Positions 21,672 to 32,371 are shown, numbered from the stretch's first letter. The stretch is 64,000 bases of DNA from Salinicola tamaricis (GCF_003006155.1 NZ_CP023559.1:3410001-3474000), one strand, 5' to 3'. Notes: generated by a model from the sequence alone, not told the origin. A program made the numbers and translations.

Positions 21672-21802
21672 GAGTTGTCACCTCTATCGATAGAAAAGGA
21701 GTACGGCACCGCCCGCGACCAGGCCGTGCCGTCTCCATTGGCGCGACTGCCCTCACGGCAGTCGCCTGTGTGTCGGCGCGCGTTACTGACCGTAGTTGCC
21801 GG

Positions 21803-22744
21803 TCAGTGGAACATCGCGCTGACGGATTCCTCGTTGCTGACACGGCGAATGGCTTCGGCGATCAGGCCGGCGACCGTCAGCTGACGGATCTTGCCACTGC
21901 GACGCGCAGGCTCGGAGAGCGGTATGGTATCGGCAACCACGAGTTCGTCAAGCACCGAGCCACTAATATTGTCGACCGCGGGGCCGGAGAGGATCGGGTG
22001 GGTGGCGTAGGCGACCACCCGGCGCGCCCCGTGATCCTTGAGCGCCTCGGCGGCCTTGCACAGGGTGCCGGCGGTGTCGACCATGTCATCGACTACCACG
22101 CAGGTGCGGTCCTGGATGTCGCCGATGATGTGCATCACCTGGGCCTGGTTGGCCTGCGGGCGGCGCTTGTCGATGATCGCCAGGTCGACGTTGAGCTGCT
22201 TGGCGATGGCGCGGGCGCGGACCACGCCGCCGACGTCGGGGGAGACTACCACCAGGTCGTCGTAGTTCTGGCGCTCGATGTCGTCGAGCAGGATCGGCGA
22301 GCCGTAGACGTTGTCCACCGGCACGTCGAAGAAGCCCTGAATCTGATCGGCGTGCAGATCCATGGTCATGACGCGGTCGACGCCGGCCTTGACCATCATG
22401 TCGGCGACCACCTTGGCCGAGATCGGCACGCGCGCCGAGCGCACGCGGCGATCCTGGCGGGCATAGCCGAAGTAGGGCACGACGGCGGTGATTCGGGTCG
22501 CCGAGGCGCGGCGCAGCGCGTCGACCATCAGAATCAGCTCCATCAGGTTGTCGTTGGTCGGCGCGCAGGTCGACTGCAGAATGAAGACATCCTTGCCGCG
22601 CACGTTTTCATTGATCTCGACGGCGATCTCACCGTCGCTGAACTGGCCGACCGTGGCGTGGCCGAGCCGGTTATCGAGGCACTCGGCCACTTTCGCCGCC
22701 AGGGCAGCGTTGGCGTTACCGGTGAAAACCATCAATTTAGACAC
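21803..22744 (-). CDS. prs: Ribose-phosphate pyrophosphokinase
   Basis: A 313-residue enzyme making PRPP from ribose-5-phosphate and ATP. It contains [10 protein letters not shown] at the start, the ATP-binding [19 protein letters not shown] region, [11 protein letters not shown] and the PRPP-binding signature [12 protein letters not shown]. It lies between tRNA-Gln and rplY, the usual order in Pseudomonas-like genomes. It is intact. Confidence 0.98.
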   Translation of the reverse strand: MSKLMVFTGNANAALAAKVAECLDNRLGHATVGQFSDGEIAVEINENVRGKDVFILQSTCAPTNDNLMELILMVDALRRASATRITAVVPYFGYARQDRRVRSARVPISAKVVADMMVKAGVDRVMTMDLHADQIQGFFDVPVDNVYGSPILLDDIERQNYDDLVVVSPDVGGVVRARAIAKQLNVDLAIIDKRRPQANQAQVMHIIGDIQDRTCVVVDDMVDTAGTLCKAAEALKDHGARRVVAYATHPILSGPAVDNISGSVLDELVVADTIPLSEPARRSGKIRQLTVAGLIAEAIRRVSNEESVSAMFH

Positions 22745-23014
22745 GCGCGGCCACCTTTGAGAGCTGTTTGAAGGTCAGTTGGGACATTCGATCGAAGCAG
22801 AGACGAGCAAGACTGCGGCGGGAGAGCGGACGCTGACGGAGAGTGCCGAGATACCGGCGGTATGACGTCACGCACGACGACGCCAGACGCTCGAGGCGCA
22901 GGGCGGCAGTCATGGGACGACAGGAAAAGCAGCAGCGCCGGCAGGGAAGTCGTGTGGGCAGAGTGGCCATCGCGTCCCGGTTTCCGTAGGCAGGCTTGCA
23001 AAGAGTCAAGGAAG

Positions 23015-23089
23015 TGGCTGGGGTACCAGGATTCGAACCTGGGAATGCCGGTACCAGAAACCGGTGCCTTACCACTTGGCGATACCCCA
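23015..23089 (-). tRNA. tRNA-Gln (CTG)
   Basis: A 75-nt minus-strand tRNA with acceptor TGGGGTA/TACCCCA, discriminator G and encoded CCA. The anticodon arm is CCGGT-TTCTGGT-ACCGG, which places CTG at positions 34-36. The D arm GCCAAGTGGTAAGGC is typical of tRNA-Gln. It lies between ispE and prs, a location conserved in this group of bacteria. Confidence 0.95.
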
Positions 23090-23212
23090 GCAATCGTCGG
23101 CAGCGCATATTATGCGTAAAAGCGCCGACCGTTGGCTAGCCGTGGATCAAAAACCACGCTCCTGAGTGCGTCGGGCATGAGAACCCTGCACCGCGGCGCG
23201 TGACTATCGTCG

Positions 23213-24076
23213 TCAGGCCGATATGATCTCCAGAGCGCGATGCAGCGGGGAGCGAGCCGCGCCGCGGGCCTTGAAGATCTGCCACCCGTCGGGCGCATCG
23301 GCGATGACCGCATCGGCCGACGCTTCGTCCGCGACAGGGCAGAAGACGCAGGCGCCGGTCCCGGTGAGGAGCGCGTCACCATGGCGTGAAAGCCAGGCGA
23401 GGGCGCGGTCGACCTCGGGATAGAGCGCGCGGACGACGCTTTCGCAGTCGTTGCGCCACACCGTCTCGGGGGTGGCCCCGTCGAGTGCGAGGCGCATACT
23501 AATGGCGGTGCTGTCACGTGTCAAACCGGGATGCCCAAACACTGCCGCGGTGGAGACCGCGACCCCCGGATGAACCACCACGAACCAGCGCTCGGCCAGC
23601 GCCACCGGGATCAGACGCTCGCCCACGCCCTCGGCCCAGGCGCTGTCGCCGCGCACGAATACCGGTACATCGGCACCCAGGCCAAGGCCCAGCGCGGCGA
23701 GCCGTTCGTGCCCCAGGTCGAGCTGCCACAGCCGGTCCAGCGCGACCAGGGTGGTGGCGGCGTCGGAGCTGCCACCACCCAGCCCGCCGCCCAGTGGCAG
23801 GCGCTTGTCGAGCAGGATATCGACCCCGGCACGGCAGCCGGTCTCGTGCTGCAGCAGGCGCGCCGCCCGCACGATCAGATTCTCCTCCGCGCTGACCCCA
23901 TCGAGCGCCGGGCTCAGGGTGACGGCGCCGTCGTCACGCGGGGTGAAGCTGAGGGTGTCGCCGTGGTCTAGTAGCTGGAACAGCGTCTGCAGCTCGTGAT
24001 AGCCGTCGGCGCGGCGTCCGGTGATGCGTAGCAGCAGGTTGAGCTTGGCCGGGGCCGGCAGGACCCAGGGCGTCAT
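23213..24076 (-). CDS. ispE: 4-diphosphocytidyl-2-C-methyl-D-erythritol kinase
   Basis: A 287-residue GHMP kinase of the MEP isoprenoid pathway that phosphorylates CDP-methylerythritol. Motifs: PAPAKLNLLLRITGRRADGYHEL near the N-terminus, the ATP loop LPLGGGLGGGSSDAAT, and TGTGACVF near the C-terminus. I chose ATG 24076, which overlaps the lolB stop as ATGA, rather than the upstream in-frame ATG inside lolB. It is intact. Confidence 0.97.
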   Translation of the reverse strand: MTPWVLPAPAKLNLLLRITGRRADGYHELQTLFQLLDHGDTLSFTPRDDGAVTLSPALDGVSAEENLIVRAARLLQHETGCRAGVDILLDKRLPLGGGLGGGSSDAATTLVALDRLWQLDLGHERLAALGLGLGADVPVFVRGDSAWAEGVGERLIPVALAERWFVVVHPGVAVSTAAVFGHPGLTRDSTAISMRLALDGATPETVWRNDCESVVRALYPEVDRALAWLSRHGDALLTGTGACVFCPVADEASADAVIADAPDGWQIFKARGAARSPLHRALEIISA

Positions 24077-24765
24077 GGTGTGGTGTCCGCCTGCCCCGGC
24101 TGCCATTCGTTGACCACCAGCAGAGCGCGAATGTCGTCATAGGTCATGACCAGGCGCCGCGGCAGCCACAGCCCGCCGGCGTAGGTCCAGTCGCGGTAGG
24201 CGATGGTCCAGCCGGCCTGACGCAGCTGCGCCGGGAAGCCCAGGTCGTCGCGGGTCTCATCGTGTGCCGCACCCGGTGCCGGCAGGCCGCGCACCCAGTA
24301 GTCGAGTGCCGAGATCGGCAGCGACCAGCCGAGCTGCTGCTGCATCAGTGCCTCCGGCGAGCTGGCCTGGAAGGTGCCGTCGCCGGTGGTCAGCTCGACC
24401 GCACCGGCGCGGCCCTCGAGCACGCTGCGCCCGGTGCCGAAGGGGCCGCTGATGAGCATGCGGTAGTGCTGCGGCGTCTGGGTCCAGTCGAGGTTGGCGC
24501 TGGTGCTGTCACGCGGGGTGCGCAGGCCCACCTTGCCCGCCACGGTCCAGGTATCGAGCGCTTCGAGCCGGCTCTGCTGGCGCTGCCAGTCGTCGGCCTG
24601 GCGCGGCGCGCTGGGGGCGGTAGTCTGACCGGCACAGCCCGCCAGCCACAGGCTCAGGGCGGCGGCGCCCAGCAGACGCCAGTGGCGTGACGCGAATGCC
24701 GAGAGAGATGACGGAGTCGCACGCGACGTGCTGGCTCGGTCAGGGGTTGGGTACGCTGGTGTCAT
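24073..24765 (-). CDS. lolB: Outer-membrane lipoprotein receptor LolB
   Basis: LolB accepts lipoproteins from LolA and inserts them in the outer membrane. The 230-residue product has a long N-terminus, a hydrophobic stretch and lipobox LAGC with Cys44; a later start may be the true one. The body matches LolB (WTVAGKVGLRT, LISGPFGTG, YWVRGLPAPG, WTIAYRDW, LPRRLVMTYDDIRALLVVNEW). It overlaps both the upstream TPR gene and downstream ispE, indicating translational coupling. Confidence 0.93.
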   Translation of the reverse strand: MTPAYPTPDRASTSRATPSSLSAFASRHWRLLGAAALSLWLAGCAGQTTAPSAPRQADDWQRQQSRLEALDTWTVAGKVGLRTPRDSTSANLDWTQTPQHYRMLISGPFGTGRSVLEGRAGAVELTTGDGTFQASSPEALMQQQLGWSLPISALDYWVRGLPAPGAAHDETRDDLGFPAQLRQAGWTIAYRDWTYAGGLWLPRRLVMTYDDIRALLVVNEWQPGQADTTP

Positions 24766-26503
24766 CGGGACGTCCTGTCGAATCCGAAGCGGGTGAAGGG
24801 GTCAATCGGGGATAGCGGCTCAGCAGTGCGTCGATATCCGGATGTTCGTCGCTGGCGGCCAGGGCGCGGGCGACGAGCGCTCTGGCCTCGTCGTCGAGGC
24901 CCTTGGCGGCGAGGACTTCGGCCAGGTGCGCGGCGACTTCCTGGTCGGGCTGGCCGGCATAGGCGCGGCGCAGATAGCCCAACGCCTTGTCGCTGTCACC
25001 GCGCTTGAAGTGGACCCAGCCGAGACTGTCGAGGATCGCCGGGTTCTGCGGTTCCAGCTGGTGCGCGCGCTGAATCAGACCGAAGGCTTCGTCGTAGCGG
25101 TCGCTGTCGGTGGCGAGCGTGTAGCCGAGGGCATTGAGCGCGGCGGCGTTGTCCGGTTCGCGGGCGATGATATCGCGCAGCGTGGCGATCATGGCGTCGA
25201 CATCACCCTGGGCGTAGTCACGCATCGCCCGGCTGTAGAGCAGGTCACTGTTGTCGGGGTCGCGCGCGAGGCTGTCGGCGAGCAGGGCGTCGGCGCGGGC
25301 GCTGTCATCGACGGCGTCCAGCGCCTGCACGCCGATCTGGGTCAGCAGCGCGCGCTGACGTGGGTGGCGCAGGCTCTCGATGCGTAAGAAGTTCTCGGCG
25401 TCGTCGAGGCGTCCGGCCGCGACCAGCATCTGTACCGCCAGTGCCCGGGATTCGGCAAAGCCTGGACCCGGTGGCACCTGGCGATAGTAGAGCAGGGCAT
25501 TGTCGGGCTCGTCCTGGGACTCGGCGATGGTACCCAGCAGCAGATAGGCAGCCGGCGGCGTGGCGTCGCGGTCGAGCAGCGGCAGCAGCAGGCGCTTCGC
25601 CGGGTCGAGGGCGCCGGCCTCGAGATAGAGCTGAGCCAGCCCCAGGCGCAGACTGGGGGTGTTGTCGTGCGCGGCCAGCAGCTGATTCACCTGGATCTCG
25701 GCGGCGTCGAGATCGCCGGCGGCGATCTCAGCCTGGGCCAGGGCCAGCACGAAGCGGGCGTCATCCGGAGCCAGGGCCTGGCCGCGCCGGGCCAGCGCTG
25801 CGGCCTGGGCATTGTCGCCGGACTCGATGGCGATCTGGGCGCGGGTCAGCCACAGCAGCGGCTCGGCAGCGTGGGTGCGGGTCAGTCGGGCCAGACGTTG
25901 CTGCGCCACATCGGCCTCGCCGCTGGCCGCTTCCAGCCGTGCCATGGCCAGTTGGGCGTCGAGCTGGGTCGGATGCGTGGCGAGAAACGCCTGCAGCTGG
26001 TCGCGCAGCGGTGACAGCGGCGTGTGTGCCTCGATCGCCAGTTCGACCAGCTCGAGCAGGCGCGCCGGCTGCCCGTCTCGGGCCAGCTCGAGGCGGTGAC
26101 GCAGCGCGCCGGGCCAGTCGCCGCGATCGATGGCGATGCCCGAGAGCAGCTCCTCCGGGGCGCTGTCGTCGGGGGCGTACTGCTGCCAGCGCGAGGCCGT
26201 GGTGGCGAGCAGACCGGTGTCGTCGGTGTAGCGCGCGGCGAGCGTAGCGCGCTCGGCCAGTGCCGCACTGCGATAGCGTTCGGCAGCGGCCAGGTAGCCG
26301 GTGGCCGCACGGTGAAAGTCGCCGCGCTGCCCGGCCATCTCCGACAGCAGCACCTGCGAAAGACCTGCGGCGTCGAAGCCGCGGGTGATCGGCGGCGCCG
26401 AGGCCATGGGATCGCCAACAGGGGCAGCGGTGTCGGCCGACATGCTCTGACAGCCGGCCAGCAGAGCCGCGCAGCCGGCGGCGTATAACAGACGTTTGGG
26501 CAT
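24740..26503 (-). CDS. Tetratricopeptide-repeat lipoprotein
   Basis: A 587-residue secreted lipoprotein starting MPKRLLYAAGCAALLAGC (lipobox Cys18), followed by many TPR units through the whole length (for example PDNAAALNALGYTLATDSDRYDEAF and PAILDSLGWVHFKRGDSDKALGYL). It corresponds by position to the TPR protein found beside lolB in pseudomonads. It probably scaffolds an envelope complex; no enzymatic motif is present. I chose ATG 26503, with GAGGAC just before it, because it places the lipobox correctly; an ATG 33 bases upstream is less likely. Confidence 0.88.
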   Translation of the reverse strand: MPKRLLYAAGCAALLAGCQSMSADTAAPVGDPMASAPPITRGFDAAGLSQVLLSEMAGQRGDFHRAATGYLAAAERYRSAALAERATLAARYTDDTGLLATTASRWQQYAPDDSAPEELLSGIAIDRGDWPGALRHRLELARDGQPARLLELVELAIEAHTPLSPLRDQLQAFLATHPTQLDAQLAMARLEAASGEADVAQQRLARLTRTHAAEPLLWLTRAQIAIESGDNAQAAALARRGQALAPDDARFVLALAQAEIAAGDLDAAEIQVNQLLAAHDNTPSLRLGLAQLYLEAGALDPAKRLLLPLLDRDATPPAAYLLLGTIAESQDEPDNALLYYRQVPPGPGFAESRALAVQMLVAAGRLDDAENFLRIESLRHPRQRALLTQIGVQALDAVDDSARADALLADSLARDPDNSDLLYSRAMRDYAQGDVDAMIATLRDIIAREPDNAAALNALGYTLATDSDRYDEAFGLIQRAHQLEPQNPAILDSLGWVHFKRGDSDKALGYLRRAYAGQPDQEVAAHLAEVLAAKGLDDEARALVARALAASDEHPDIDALLSRYPRLTPSPASDSTGRPDDTSVPNP

Positions 26504-26810
26504 GCCGTCCTCGGGATCAGTCGATCGACTCAGCATAACGGCTGGCGGTCGCGGGTCAATCTCGACGCATCACCCGGGCTCGGGGGGGGCGTGCGGCAAT
26601 GACGCAGGGAGCAGAGACGGGTTGCCTGCTAAGTGTCCTTCGGCTGTGCTAAAATGGCGCAGCCGTCGACGGCGGCGGGCAGGATATGCCGAAGTGGCAA
26701 GCGCGCGGGCCGCGACCTGACATCGCCGAATCCGCTCACCCGCCCGCTGGCCTGAGACGACAGGTGGCGATGGTGCCTCGACCTCTTGCAAGATTTTTGA
26801 CCGTGATTTC

Positions 26811-28083
26811 ATGACGCTGCTAGCTCTGGGTATCAATCACAAGACCGCCGCGGTCGACGTGCGCGAGCGCGTCGCCTTTTCGCCGGCGCAGCTCGAATCC
26901 GCGCTGACGCAGCTGCGGGCGCTGCCTGATGTGCGCGAAGCGGCGGTGCTGTCGACCTGCAACCGCACCGAGCTCTACTGCATCACGGTGGACGACGGCG
27001 AGCGTCAACTGGTGGAGTGGCTCGGCGACTTCCACGGCATGCCGGCCAAGGACCTGTTGAGCTGCGCCTACCACTATCATGAGCGCGAGGCTGCTCGTCA
27101 TCTGATGCGGGTCGCCGCGGGCCTCGATTCGATGGTGCTGGGCGAGCCGCAGATTCTCGGCCAGCTCAAGGATGCCTACCAGATCGCACGGCAGCACGCC
27201 GGACTCGGCAGCGAGCTGGAGCGGCTGTTCCAGCAGACCTTCTCGATCGCCAAGCAGGTGCGCACCGAGACCTCGATCGGCGAGAACCCCGTCTCGGTGG
27301 CCTACGCCGCGGTCAGCCTGGCGAGCCGCATCTTCGATGATTTCGGCCGCGCCCGGGCGCTGCTGATCGGCGCCGGTGAGACCATCGAGCTGGTCGCCCG
27401 GCACCTGCGCGAGGCGGGGATCATGGGGCTGACCGTGGCCAACCGCACCCTGCCGCGGGCGCAGGCGCTGGCCGAGACCTGCGGTGCCAGGGCGATCGAA
27501 TTGAGCGATATTCCCCATGCGCTGGAACAGGCCGACATCGTCATCGCCTCCACCGCCAGCGAGCTGCCGATTCTGGGCAAGGGCATGGTCGAGCGCGCGC
27601 TCAAGGTGCGGCGCCACCGGCCCATGTTCATGGTCGACATCGCGGTGCCGCGGGACATCGAGCCCGAGGTGGGCGATCTCGCCGATGTCTTCCTCTACAG
27701 CGTCGATGACCTGCAGCAGGTGATCGCCGAGAACCGGCGTCACCGCGAGGTGGCGGCGCGTCAGGCCGAGGCGCTGATCGAACACGGCGTGGAGCAGTGG
27801 CTGCACGAGCGTCGGGTGCGCGGTGCCGGCGATCTGATCCGGCGCTACCGCCAGCACGGCGAATCGCTGCGCGAGGCCGCCGAGCGCGAGGCGCTGGCCC
27901 AGCTGGCCCGTGGCGAGGACCGGAAGCGGTGATCAAACGCCTCTCGCACCAGCTCGCCAACAAGCTGATGCATGGCCCTACGCTGCGTCTGCGTGAAGCC
28001 TCCGGGCAGTCCCGCCAGGAATCATTCAGGCCGCCGACAGTTTGTTGGTCGGCGCCCCCGCCACGACACAGGACTCGGTATGA
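26811..28083 (+). CDS. hemA: Glutamyl-tRNA reductase (frameshifted near the 3' end)
   Basis: It reduces glutamyl-tRNA to glutamate-1-semialdehyde, the first step of tetrapyrrole synthesis. Cys50 in [10 protein letters not shown] is the catalytic nucleophile, and [18 protein letters not shown] and [15 protein letters not shown] follow as expected. The open frame stops at 27932, which would truncate the protein to 373 residues. A base is missing near 27920, after which [31 protein letters not shown] continues. A second is missing near 28017, after which [20 protein letters not shown] ends at TGA 28081-28083. The restored length is 424 residues, normal for the family. Confidence 0.95.
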
Positions 28084-28099
28084 AAAGACAGGGATGGGC

Positions 28100-29188
28100 A
28101 TGAAAGCGTCTCTACGCGAACGACTGGACGCCTTCCGTGACCGTTTCGAGGAACTCTCCGCGCTGCTCTCCGAGCCCGAGGTGATCGCTGACCAGCCGCG
28201 CTTTCGCGACTACTCCCGCGAGTACGCCGAGCTCGAGCCGCTGGTCGGGGCCTGGCGCGACTACTGTCGCACCGAGGGCGATATCGAAGCGGCGGAACAG
28301 ATGCTCAAGGACAGCGACCCCGAGATGCGCGAGCTGGCCGAGGAGGAGTGGCACGCCGGGCGTGCCAGCCTCGCCGCCCAGGAAGAGACCCTCAAGCGCC
28401 TGCTGGTGCCCAAGGACCCGGACGACGGCAGCGACGTCTTCCTCGAGATCCGCGCCGGCACCGGTGGTGACGAGGCCGCACTCTTCGCCGGCGATCTGTT
28501 CCGGATGTACTCGCGCTACGCCGAGCGCCGCGGCTGGCGCATCGAGGTGGTCAGCGCCAGCCATGGCGAGCAGGGCGGTTACAAGGAGCTGATCGCCCGG
28601 GTCAAGGGTGACAGCGTCTACGCCGTGCTCAAGTTCGAGTCCGGCGCGCATCGCGTGCAGCGGGTCCCGGCGACCGAGTCCCAAGGGCGAATCCACACCT
28701 CCGCCTGCACCGTGGCAGTGATGCCGGAGGCCGACGCGGTCGGCGACGTCGACATCAACGCCAACGACCTGCGCGTGGACACCTTCCGCTCCAGCGGTGC
28801 CGGCGGCCAGCACGTCAACACCACCGACTCGGCGATCCGTATCACCCACCTGCCCACGGGTCTGGTGGTGGAGTGCCAGGAGGAGCGCAGCCAGCACAAG
28901 AACCGCGCCAAGGCGATGTCGCTGCTGGCGGCGCGGCTCAAGCAGGCCGCGGTCGACTCCCAGCGCCAGCAGCAGGCCGATACCCGACGCTCGCTGGTGG
29001 GCTCGGGGGATCGCAGCGAGCGTATCCGCACCTACAATTTCCCCCAAGGGCGGCTCACCGACCACCGCATCAACCTGACGCTCTACAAGCTGGGTGAGGT
29101 GATGGCCGGCGATCTCGACGAAGTGGTGCAGCCGCTGGTCAACGAGTATCAGGCCGACCAGCTGGCGGCACTGCAGGGCGAGGCGTGA
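28100..29188 (+). CDS. prfA: Peptide chain release factor 1
   Basis: A 362-residue class I release factor reading UAA and UAG. It has the codon-recognition region and the GGQ motif at residues 235-237 ([17 protein letters not shown]). I chose ATG 28100 ([10 protein letters not shown]), 16 bases after the restored hemA stop; ATG 28094 is possible. Its stop overlaps the prmC GTG start as GTGA, as in the conserved hemA-prfA-prmC operon. Confidence 0.97.
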   Translation: MKASLRERLDAFRDRFEELSALLSEPEVIADQPRFRDYSREYAELEPLVGAWRDYCRTEGDIEAAEQMLKDSDPEMRELAEEEWHAGRASLAAQEETLKRLLVPKDPDDGSDVFLEIRAGTGGDEAALFAGDLFRMYSRYAERRGWRIEVVSASHGEQGGYKELIARVKGDSVYAVLKFESGAHRVQRVPATESQGRIHTSACTVAVMPEADAVGDVDINANDLRVDTFRSSGAGGQHVNTTDSAIRITHLPTGLVVECQEERSQHKNRAKAMSLLAARLKQAAVDSQRQQQADTRRSLVGSGDRSERIRTYNFPQGRLTDHRINLTLYKLGEVMAGDLDEVVQPLVNEYQADQLAALQGEA

Positions 29189-30011
29189 CCGCCGACGAGG
29201 CGCTGCGTCAGGCGACCCGGCGCCTGAGCGCCTCGCCCAGCGCGCGGCTGGATGCCGAGGTGCTGCTGATGCACGCCCATGGGGTGGATCGCACCTGGCT
29301 CTACACCTGGGGCGACCGCGAGCTGCCGGCCGAGAGTGTGGCGCGCTTCGAGGCGCTGGTCGAACGCCGCGTGGCGGGCTGGCCGGTCGCCTATCTGACC
29401 GGGCGACGCGAATTCTGGGGGCTCGAGCTGGATACCTCGCCGGCCACGCTGATTCCGCGTCCGGATACCGAGCGGCTGGTCGAGGCGGCGCTGGCGGTCG
29501 CGACGACGGCCCGGGGTACGCTGCTCGATCTCGGCACCGGCACTGGCGCGGTGGCGCTCGCCTTTGCCAGTGAGCGCCCCGGCTGGCGGGTGCTGGGAGT
29601 CGACGTCGAGTCCGAGGCGGTGGCGCTGGCCAGCGCCAATGGCACGCGCCTGGGCTAGCCAATGCGCGTTTCGTCGAGAGCGACTGGTTCGATGCGCTGG
29701 CCGGGGAGCGTTTTGCGATCATCGTCTCCAACCCGCCCTATATCGATGCCGATGACCCCCATCTGGGCCGCGATGACGTACGCTTCGAACCGCGCCGGGC
29801 GCTGGTCGCTGCGGACGCGGGGCTGGCCGATCTTCGCGCGCTGGTGGCGAGTGCTCCGGCTTTTCTCGAGCCCGGCGGGGCTATGGCTTGAGCACGGCTA
29901 TACCAGGCGGGTGTGGTGCGTGCGCTCCTCGGCGACGCGGGCTACGGCCAGATCGCCTCGCTCACCGACCTGGGCGGGCACGAGCGTGTCAGCGGCGGCC
30001 GCTGGGGCTGA
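29185..30011 (+). CDS. prmC: Release-factor glutamine methyltransferase (frameshifted)
   Basis: PrmC methylates the GGQ glutamine of RF1 and RF2. From GTG 29185 the frame gives the N-terminal helical domain, then [24 protein letters not shown] and the SAM motif [16 protein letters not shown]. It is then interrupted three times, near 29655, 29889 and 29905. Restored frames give [14 protein letters not shown], the substrate motif [27 protein letters not shown] and a final GRWG at 30009-30011, about 276 residues in all. An essential-type gene with three breaks supports sequence error. The alternative is a true pseudogene. Confidence 0.9.
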
Positions 30012-30315
30012 AACCTGGCGGCAAGCCGGGGATGACGCGCTAGCCTCTATCCACCCGGCCTCTATTCCCCACTCTCCATTCCCCACTCTCCATTCCCTAC
30101 ACCTATCTCCGACCGTTGCTGATACAGCGTTTTCTCAAGTCCTGCGCGCGCCTGGAGCTGGCATGTGACATCGTGTTAGTAATAGTGCCCCCTTACCCGT
30201 AAGCGCCGTTGGCTGGCGTCGCCATCTTGGATGGCAGGGCCTGCCGGCTGTTGCCGCGCGCGGCGGTTGGGAGACTCGTCACGTTACCTTTCACCGGCTT
30301 GGAACAACGACAGCA
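30012..30315. other. Gap before lrp with a short tandem repeat
   Basis: No gene is visible. A 14-base unit ATTCCCCACTCTCC occurs twice in tandem near 30064-30091, with a partial third copy. The rest presumably carries the lrp promoter. Confidence 0.5.
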
Positions 30316-30858
30316 ATGAAAGCCAAATCACGATCGCTGGACCGGATCGATCTCAATATTCTGCGCTGCCTGCAGGAGAATGCGCGCATCTCCTACGTCG
30401 ACCTGGCAGCCCAGGTTGGGCTCTCCACCACGCCCTGCCTGGAGCGGGTCAAACGGCTGGAGAAGGCGGGCATCATCCGCGGTTACAAGGCGGTGCTCGA
30501 TCCCGCGGCCCTGCGCGCCAACCTGCTGGTGTTCGTCGAGATCAGCTTGACCACGCAGTCACCCTCGGTGTTCGACGAATTTCGTCGCGCGGTGGCCAAG
30601 CTGCCGCAGATCCAGGAGTGTCATCTCGTCTCCGGGCAGTTCGATTACATTCTCAAGTGCCGTATTCCCGAGATGTCGGCCTACCGCCAGTTGCTGGGCG
30701 ATGTGGTGCTGACCCTGCCCGGCGTGAAAGAATCCAAGAGCTACGTGGTCATGGAAGAGGTCAAGGAGGAGCTGGCACTGCCGATCCCCGACTCGACCGG
30801 CTGGAAGAGAAGTAGCCCGTCCGCTGGCGCGGCACGGGCGCCAGGGGATGAACGATGA
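30316..30858 (+). CDS. lrp: Leucine-responsive regulatory protein
   Basis: A 180-residue Lrp/AsnC regulator. The N-terminal winged helix (LDRIDLNILRCLQENARISYVDLAAQVGLSTTPCLERVKRLE) is followed by the RAM effector domain (HLVSGQFDYILKCRI, ESKSYVVMEEVKEE). The sequence is very close to global Lrp rather than AsnC-type specialists. The C-terminal tail after ALPIP is about 20 residues longer than usual. It sits between prmC and moeB, and its TGA overlaps the moeB ATG, which is an unusual place for lrp. Confidence 0.9.
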   Translation: MKAKSRSLDRIDLNILRCLQENARISYVDLAAQVGLSTTPCLERVKRLEKAGIIRGYKAVLDPAALRANLLVFVEISLTTQSPSVFDEFRRAVAKLPQIQECHLVSGQFDYILKCRIPEMSAYRQLLGDVVLTLPGVKESKSYVVMEEVKEELALPIPDSTGWKRSSPSAGAARAPGDER

Positions 30859-31595
30859 ACGATGAAGCACTGCTGCGTTACAGCCGCCATATCATGCTCG
30901 ACGAGATCGAATCGAGGGGCAGCAGCGTCTGCTCGATGCCCATGTGTTGATCGTGGGGGCCGGCGGGCTGGGGTCACCGGCGGCGCTTTACTGGCCAGCG
31001 GGGGTGGGGCGGCTGAGCATCGCCGATGACGACCACGTCGAACTCTCCAATCTGCAGCGTCAGATCGCGCATACCCAGGCCAGTCTGGGCGAATCCAAGG
31101 CCCGCTCGGCGTGCGCCGCGGCGCGTGCGCTCAATCCGGATTGCCAGGCGCAGCCGCTGTCAACGCGCTTGAGCGGCGAGGCGCTGCTCGCCGCGGTCAC
31201 CGAGGCTGACCTGGTGCTCGACTGCACCGACCGCTTCAGCAGCCGCTTCGCCATCAACCGCGCCTGCGTGACGAGCCGTACGCCGCTGATCAGCGGCGCC
31301 GCGATCCGCTTCTCGGGCCAGCTGGCGGTGTTCGACCACGCCGACGACAGCCCCTGCTACGCTTGCCTCTACGGCGAGCAGGGAGACGACGAGGCGCTGA
31401 GCTGCGCCGAGAGCGGGGTTATCGCGCCGCTGGTCGGAGTGATCGGTAGCTTCCAGGCGCTGGAGGCGCTCAAGTGGCTGAGCGCGCGCCGGCCGAGTGC
31501 ACCGCGGGCTCTCCACCTTCGATGCGCTCAACGGCGAGTGGCGCCACTTCGCGCTGCCGCGGGACCCGGCCTGTCCGGTGTGCGCGCCGCGCTGA
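30855..31595 (+). CDS. moeB: Molybdopterin-synthase adenylyltransferase MoeB/ThiF family (frameshifted)
   Basis: It adenylates the C-terminal glycine of a sulfur-carrier protein (MoaD or ThiS). ATG 30855 overlaps the lrp stop and starts MNDEALLRYSRHIMLDEI. A base is missing near 30909, after which IEGQQRLLDAHVLIVGAGGLGSPAALY (ATP loop), DDDHVELSNLQRQI and LVLDCTDRF follow. Another shift near 31495 leads to STFDALNGEWRHFALPRDPACPVCAPR with TGA at 31593-31595. The CPVC motif is the zinc-binding end. The restored size is about 247 residues. Location after hemA-prfA-prmC favours MoeB over ThiF. Confidence 0.85.
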
Positions 31596-31605
31596 GGGTG
31601 CCGCC

Positions 31606-32371
31606 TCAGCGGTTGGGCAGGGTCAGCGCGCCCAGCCAGCGCTCGACCTCGGCACTCTCCGCCGGGCGCTGAAGATAGCGGCCAAGGAAGCGGCGCCAGG
31701 TGGCGCTGCGCCACTGCGGCAGACGGCGGGCGAAGACCTCGAGATCGCGGCGCTTCTCGCGGCCGGCGTTGAGCAGCGGGCGTGACTTCTCCAGGTCGAT
31801 GAAGCGGGCCTCGAAGCCGGTGGGCGCGTCTGCTGCCGGGCGCAGGAAGACGTGCTTGGCATACAGGCTGCCGTGGCGCCAGCGGCGGCGGTGCAGGGTA
31901 CCGAGCAGGTCGGCGCAGGTGTCGACGATGGCGTCCCGGGTGGCTGGCTCGAGCGTCTCCCAGTGGGCATGATGCTCGATCATGTCGGTGTAGCCGCTCA
32001 GTGCTGGGGTCACCAGAATCGCCTGCCAGCGTCCGTCGCGACGTCGTTCCTCGAAGTAGGCGCTCTCCAGCGCGGGAATACCGAGGCGCTGGAAGGCTGC
32101 GATTGCGCGCTTCGCGGGCGAAGGTGGGCTCGCCCCAGGGGCGGCTCAGGCTGCGCCCGAGATGATTGGTCTGGCGCTTGAGGAAGAAGTCCCGCGGTGG
32201 CAGTCCGGGGGCCTCCAGGGTCATGCGACACACCTCCGAGTGGCCGCCACGTTCCAGATTGGGCGCGTCCACCGGCGTCAGCGATAGCGACCAGAGGGCG
32301 TCGAAGTCGTTTAGCTCGTGGGCGGCAAAGTAGGGGCGAGCGTCGGCGGAGAGGAAGCGTTTCACGGGCAT
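31606..32371 (-). CDS. InaA/lipopolysaccharide-kinase family protein (frameshifted)
   Basis: From ATG 32371 the frame reads MPVKRFLSADARPYFAAHELNDF...DFFLKRQTNHLGRSL. After loss of one base near 32108 it continues AIAAFQRLGIPALESAYFEERR, LVTPALSGYTDM, LHRRRWRHGSLYAKHVFL and FIDLEKSRP to the stop at 31606. The total is about 255 residues. The HGSLYAKHVF and FIDLEK segments correspond to the catalytic and metal loops of WaaP/InaA-like kinases. A role in LPS-core phosphorylation or stress is possible but not shown. It converges on moeB. Confidence 0.75.

Noticed and set aside
21405-30011. Reading rplY, hemA and prmC as pseudogenes
   Set aside because: All three are core genes and each is restored to normal length by adding one to four bases. 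Sequence error is more economical.
30064-30098. Possible CRISPR-like repeats before lrp
   Set aside because: There are only two full 14-base units in direct tandem without spacers, and no cas gene in the window.
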